Assembly (NCBI GenBank): GCA_023404705.1 | Contig: JAEYAU010000148.1 | Location: 1-8,338, forward strand | DNA length: 8,338 nucleotides | Reading direction: 5' to 3' | Origin: Pseudomonadota bacterium | Lineage (GTDB): Bacteria > Pseudomonadota > Alphaproteobacteria > Rhizobiales > Xanthobacteraceae | Shown here: positions 5,313 through 8,338 of the stretch, piece after piece | Layout: every line of letters starts with the position of its first letter | How positions within the stretch are numbered: the stretch's first letter is position 1 | The notes under the pieces: generated by a model | Seen by the model: only the letters and a program-made list of their open reading frames with translations | What the model was told of the DNA's origin: nothing | Databases searched by the model: none | Position numbers and translations under genes: made by a program

Positions 5313-6536
5313 ATGCGAGATGCCGTGACCGATGCTTTCGACCACACGCGTGACTTGCGGATCCTGTTCGCGGCGCGGGCTTTGCGGGCCTTCGGCGACG
5401 GGTTCGGCATCATCGTGCTGCCGGTCTATCTGACGCAGATCGGGCTGACGCCGTTCTGGATCGGACTGATCGCGACCGCGGCCTTGCTCGGTTCGGCTCT
5501 CACCACTCTGCTGATCGGCGTAATCGGCACCCGCTACGACGCACGCCGGTTGCTGATCGCGGGCGCGGCCCTGATGACCATCACGGGGCTCGCGCTGCCG
5601 AATGTCGACTCGGTGCTGCTGATCGCCCTCGTCGCGTTTCTCGGCACGCTCAATCCGTCGGCGAGCGATATCGGGCTGCTCGTGCCACTCGAACATGCCG
5701 CGATCGCGCGCAATGCGGCGGATGACCAGCGCACGCGCGCCTTCTCGACCTACAGCCTGATCGGCGCGCTCGGCGCCGCGGCGGGCGCGCTCGCGGCGGG
5801 AGTGCCGGATCTGCTCAGCCGCATCGGCATTACGGATGGGCTGCGCCTGATGTTCTACGGCTACGCGGCAATCGGGCTCACGGCGGCGCTGCTCTATGCG
5901 AGCCTGCCGCCAACGCCAGTGCAGCAGGCGCAAGCCGCGCCCCTTGGCCCTTCACGCGGCATCGTGACGAAGCTCGCGCTGCTGTTCAGCCTCGACTCGT
6001 TCGCGGGCGGTTTCGTGGTGCAGTCGTTGTTGGCGCTCTGGCTGTTCCAGCGCTTCGATCTCAGCCTCTCGGCCGCGAGCCTGTTCTTCTTCTGGTCGAG
6101 CCTCTTCACGGCCTTCTCGTATCCGGTGGCGGCGTGGCTCGCGCGGCGCATCGGGCTCGTGAACACGATGGTGTTCACGCATATTCCGGCGAGCCTGTGC
6201 CTGATGCTGGCCGCGGTCGCGCCCGATCTCACGACAGTGCTCACGCTGCTGCTCGTTCGCTCGGCGCTCTCCAACATGGACGTGCCGGCACGCACCTCTT
6301 ACGTTATGGCCGTGGTGACGCCGGCCGAACGCACGGCGGCGTCCAGCTTCACGGCCGTGCCGCGCACCATCGCGTCATCGATCAGTCCGGCCTTCGCGGG
6401 CGCGATGCTCTCGCTCCCTTTCGCGGGCTGGCCGCTCGTGATCTGCGGCACGCTGAAGATCACATATGATCTCGCGTTGCTCTGGTCCTTCCGCCACGTC
6501 AAGCCGCCGGAAGAGCAGCGCGTTACAAAACCGTAA
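5313..6536 (+). CDS. MFS transporter
   Basis: The 407-residue protein alternates long hydrophobic helices with short charged loops, consistent with about 12 membrane spans. The N-terminal half starts LRILFAARALRAFGDGF, a common MFS opening, and has the loop 2-3 region IGVIGTRYDARRLL, a loose form of the MFS motif A (G-x-x-x-D-R-x-x-R-R). A central polar stretch (PPTPVQQAQAAPLGPSRG) separates the halves. The second half includes LSLSAASLFFFWSSLF and the loop YPVAAWLARRIG. The substrate cannot be read from the sequence. ATG 5313 is used because an in-frame stop lies at 5286-5288; it has no evident Shine-Dalgarno sequence and a dyad sits directly upstream. The gene is divergent from terC-lysR, so shared control is possible. 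Confidence 0.92.
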   Translation: MRDAVTDAFDHTRDLRILFAARALRAFGDGFGIIVLPVYLTQIGLTPFWIGLIATAALLGSALTTLLIGVIGTRYDARRLLIAGAALMTITGLALPNVDSVLLIALVAFLGTLNPSASDIGLLVPLEHAAIARNAADDQRTRAFSTYSLIGALGAAAGALAAGVPDLLSRIGITDGLRLMFYGYAAIGLTAALLYASLPPTPVQQAQAAPLGPSRGIVTKLALLFSLDSFAGGFVVQSLLALWLFQRFDLSLSAASLFFFWSSLFTAFSYPVAAWLARRIGLVNTMVFTHIPASLCLMLAAVAPDLTTVLTLLLVRSALSNMDVPARTSYVMAVVTPAERTAASSFTAVPRTIASSISPAFAGAMLSLPFAGWPLVICGTLKITYDLALLWSFRHVKPPEEQRVTKP

Positions 6537-6607
6537 TTCACGGCACGTTCAGCCGTCGTCGCGCATTGTATGTGCGTGGGGGCCAATCACGTGTGCAAGG
6601 AAACGAC

Positions 6608-6847
6608 ATGAAACTTTCGCTCATTGCTGCCGGTGCCGCTCTGCTTGGTCTGGCCTCGTTCGCGGCGCCCGCATCCGCACTGCCGGCATCGGGCCTGCAC
6701 AACGCTGCGCCCGCACAGATGCAAGTCGTACATTGGCGCCGGCACAAGCACTATCATCGGAACAGGCATTGCGATGTGCGCAAGGTCGTGCGCTACGATC
6801 GTTTCGGCCGCCGTCACGTGAAGGTGGTTCGCACCTGTCGTCGCTAA
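6608..6847 (+). CDS. Small secreted basic, His-rich protein
   Basis: The 79-residue protein begins MKLSLIAAGAALLGLASF and has a signal peptidase site after PASA (residue 24). The mature part of about 55 residues is very basic and rich in His (H31, 42, 46, 48, 50, 54, 70) and Arg, with two cysteines (C55, C77) that could form a disulfide. The start at 6608 is preceded by AAGGAAAC. Small basic periplasmic proteins of this form are common in Hyphomicrobiales and generally uncharacterised; the His cluster HWRRHKHYHRNRH could bind metal or nucleic acid, but this is speculation. It lies 71 bp after the MFS gene on the same strand and converges with the SRAP gene. Confidence 0.8.
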   Translation: MKLSLIAAGAALLGLASFAAPASALPASGLHNAAPAQMQVVHWRRHKHYHRNRHCDVRKVVRYDRFGRRHVKVVRTCRR

Positions 6848-6866
6848 TCTCGTGGCGCGCTTCGCG

Positions 6867-7613
6867 CTAGAACAACGAGGCCTGCCGGTCGTCCTTCTTG
6901 CGCTTCGACGGCTCGGCAGGCTTCGCCGCGGCCTCGGCCGTAGCGGTGCCCGGCGCGACGCGCGCGATCAGCTCCGGTGAATCGTTCGCGGTGCGGTTGA
7001 CGGCGCTCGATATCTCGTAGGCTTCGAGCAGGTCGTCGCGCGCGGGCGCGATCGCGGCGCTCGCGGTCTCGGCGTCGACATTCGGATCGAGCCAGAAATC
7101 CTGGGCCTCGGGCGGGAGGATCACGGGCATCCGGTCGTGGATCGGCGCGAGCGTCCGGTTCGCCGTGGTGGTGACGATGGCGGCGGTCTCCTGCTCCTCG
7201 CCGTTGGGGCCGGTCCAAGTCTCCCACAATCCCGCGAAGGCGATCGGGCTCTCATCCTTGGCATGAATGAAGAAGGGCTGCTTCACGGCCCCATCACGTC
7301 GCCACTCGTAGAAGCCGTCGGCCGGGAAGAGGCAGCGGCGCCGTTTCATGGCATTGCGGAATGCGGGCTTGTCGTTGACCGACTCGCCGCGGGCATTGAT
7401 CAGCAGCGAGAAGCTGCGCGGGTCCTTCACCCAGGCGGGAATCAGACCCCAGCGCACCAGGGCGAACTGCCGCCTGCCCTCCCACATGCGCACGATGGGT
7501 ACCGGCTGCGTGGGTGCGACATTATATCGGGCCGGGAAATTCGGCTGCTCGAGATAGCCGAACAGGGCCCGCAGCACGTCCGGCGGCGACTTGATGACGT
7601 ATCGCCCACACAT
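6867..7613 (-). CDS. yedK: SRAP domain protein (YedK/HMCES-type), abasic-site DNA-protein crosslinker
   Basis: The 248-residue protein carries all the SRAP hallmarks. MCGRY gives Cys2, the nucleophile exposed after Met removal that forms a thiazolidine with an abasic site in single-stranded DNA. Then come NVAPTQPVP (31-39), RWGLIPAW (54-61), NARGES (73-78), CLFPADGFYEW with Glu103, and IHDRMPVIL with His159, both conserved active-site residues, and SAVNRTANDSPELI (203-216). The family protects stalled forks from breakage at abasic sites. The tail (about 221-248) is Ala/Lys-rich and ends QASLF, which resembles a sliding-clamp-binding peptide. The start at 7613 is fixed by the MCGRY requirement, with GAGGG upstream. 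A short GC hairpin overlaps the stop (6855-6867). No GTTC-N7-GTTC SOS box is apparent in the 99-bp upstream gap. Confidence 0.96.
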   Translation of the reverse strand: MCGRYVIKSPPDVLRALFGYLEQPNFPARYNVAPTQPVPIVRMWEGRRQFALVRWGLIPAWVKDPRSFSLLINARGESVNDKPAFRNAMKRRRCLFPADGFYEWRRDGAVKQPFFIHAKDESPIAFAGLWETWTGPNGEEQETAAIVTTTANRTLAPIHDRMPVILPPEAQDFWLDPNVDAETASAAIAPARDDLLEAYEISSAVNRTANDSPELIARVAPGTATAEAAAKPAEPSKRKKDDRQASLF

Positions 7614-7712
7614 ATGGAGAAGCCCTCATGACGTGACGTTAATGCCTTAAGCCAGATTTAACCGCAGCGCGGCAAGACTGCCAGCTTCCGAGGTTGCGCC
7701 CCGCCAGCACCG

Positions 7713-8234
7713 ATGATCTCCGCCGCCCTGCAAGAGACCGAGACGAAGCGCCGAGCGCCGCTCGATCCCGTGCGGCTGGCCGAAGCCAACATCAATCCCA
7801 AGACCGGGCTCGCGACGGACTACCTCAATCACTTCAACGAAGCCATCATGCTGCTCGAGATCCTGCCCGAGATGCCGGAATGCATCACGGAGCTGCTCGG
7901 CTGGGAGCCGCTGAGCTACGAGGAGCACTTCGCGGCCTCGAGCTTCAAGGACCGCGAGCTCGCGATCGCGGCCTATGACGCGGCCGAGCCGCGCGCGCGC
8001 CACCGGCTCGACGATCTCGCCGACACCATGAACGCGATGCTGGTCGCGACCTGCGAGGCGATGCAGACGCGGCCTTCGCTCGATGCCGCGATCACGATGG
8101 CGAGCGAGACCGCGGCGCGCCTCAAGCCGCTGGTCGCCCAGGCGGGCGCCGTGATCAACGGTGCGACGCTCGAGGTCTCGGAAGAGATCACGACCGGCGA
8201 GCAGCAGGCCGCGGTCGACGCGCTGCTGCGGTAA
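7713..8234 (+). CDS. Hypothetical cytoplasmic protein, 173 residues
   Basis: I do not recognise the family. There is no signal peptide or membrane segment. The sequence looks all-helical and acidic: DYLNHFNEAIMLLEILPEMPE (about residues 36-56), LSYEEHFAASSFKDRELAIAAY (about 67-88), RARHRLDDLADTMNAML, and an Ala-rich C-terminal helix ending QQAAVDALLR. Codon use is typical of the neighbouring genes, with G/C at third positions, which supports real coding. Start ATG 7713 has no strong ribosome-binding site. The gene is divergent from the SRAP gene with 99 bp between them and is followed by a palindromic repeat. A conserved alphaproteobacterial hypothetical is the likely status; no function should be assumed. 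Confidence 0.8.
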   Translation: MISAALQETETKRRAPLDPVRLAEANINPKTGLATDYLNHFNEAIMLLEILPEMPECITELLGWEPLSYEEHFAASSFKDRELAIAAYDAAEPRARHRLDDLADTMNAMLVATCEAMQTRPSLDAAITMASETAARLKPLVAQAGAVINGATLEVSEEITTGEQQAAVDALLR

Positions 8235-8244
8235 TCCCTCCCCT

Positions 8245-8338
8245 GTCATCCCGGCCGAGCGAAGCGAGAGCCGGGATCCATAACCCTGTCTGTGCGCATC
8301 ATAACGACCGGGGTTATGGATCCCGGACAGCCTCGCTG
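8245..8338. repeat. REP-like palindromic intergenic repeat, cut by the window end
   Basis: CCGGGATCCATAACCC (8271-8286) and its exact complement GGGTTATGGATCCCGG (8311-8326) form 16-bp arms around a 24-base loop. Flanking sequence (GTCATCCCGGCCGAGCG on the left, a partial CCTCGCTG counterpart on the right) suggests a longer outer stem that continues past the edge. Elements of this form, with the words GTCATCCCGGC and GAAGCGAG, are dispersed in many copies in Bradyrhizobium-type genomes (recalled, not searched). As RNA it would fold into a strong hairpin downstream of the 173-residue gene and may help end or stabilise its transcript. Confidence 0.8.

Noticed and set aside
7614..7712. SOS (LexA) box upstream of the SRAP gene
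   Set aside because: No GTTC-N7-GTTC pattern is present; only a short ACGT-G-ACGT symmetry at 7631-7639.

Overview
The base composition (mostly about 65 % G+C), the gene families and an inverted-repeat element at the right edge point to an alphaproteobacterial chromosome, most likely Hyphomicrobiales (Bradyrhizobium/Rhodopseudomonas-like). This assignment is inference from style and family content; there is no rRNA or marker gene in the window.

Layout. (1) 1-436: the N-terminus of a probable RND-efflux membrane-fusion protein runs off the left edge on the minus strand. Its upstream region holds a perfect palindrome and a 12-bp-periodic TCATG array. (2) 437-2766, minus strand: a regulator/membrane-protein locus that has been rearranged. 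A DUF2975 four-helix membrane protein (frameshifted here) is followed by an intact YozG-type Xre/Cro HTH regulator. A 221-bp piece of that regulator is repeated almost perfectly 1278 bp away (696-916 and 1974-2194), beside a small predicted secreted protein. Between the repeats lies about 1.06 kb of unrelated DNA. Its coding part is much lower in G+C (about 48 % over three hand-counted lines) and encodes an unrecognised protein with a C-terminal membrane anchor, whose frame is broken at a run of nine A. (3) 2767-3413: a short divergent promoter region with a 23-bp perfect dyad, then a small lipoprotein. (4) 3418-5040, minus strand: a terC-family membrane transporter gene and a LysR (LrhA-like) regulator gene, 39 bp apart and probably one operon. 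(5) 5041-5312: a divergent control region with four inverted repeats, one a symmetrical T-N11-A LysR-type box, serving terC-lysR on one side and a 407-aa MFS transporter on the other. (6) 6608-6847: a small basic, His-rich secreted protein. (7) 6867-7613, minus strand: an SRAP (YedK/HMCES) protein that shields abasic sites in single-stranded DNA; its C-terminus looks like a sliding-clamp-binding peptide. (8) 7713-8234: an unrecognised 173-aa protein, followed by a REP-like palindromic repeat cut by the window end.

Most of the window is ordinary chromosomal housekeeping and transport. The unusual part is 437-2823: a duplicated regulator fragment bracketing a low-G+C orphan gene, with frame breaks in two neighbouring genes and possible diverged homology beyond the repeat. 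It looks like a recombination-mediated insertion into a DUF2975/HTH locus. Whether the frame breaks are biological or sequencing errors cannot be decided from the sequence alone.
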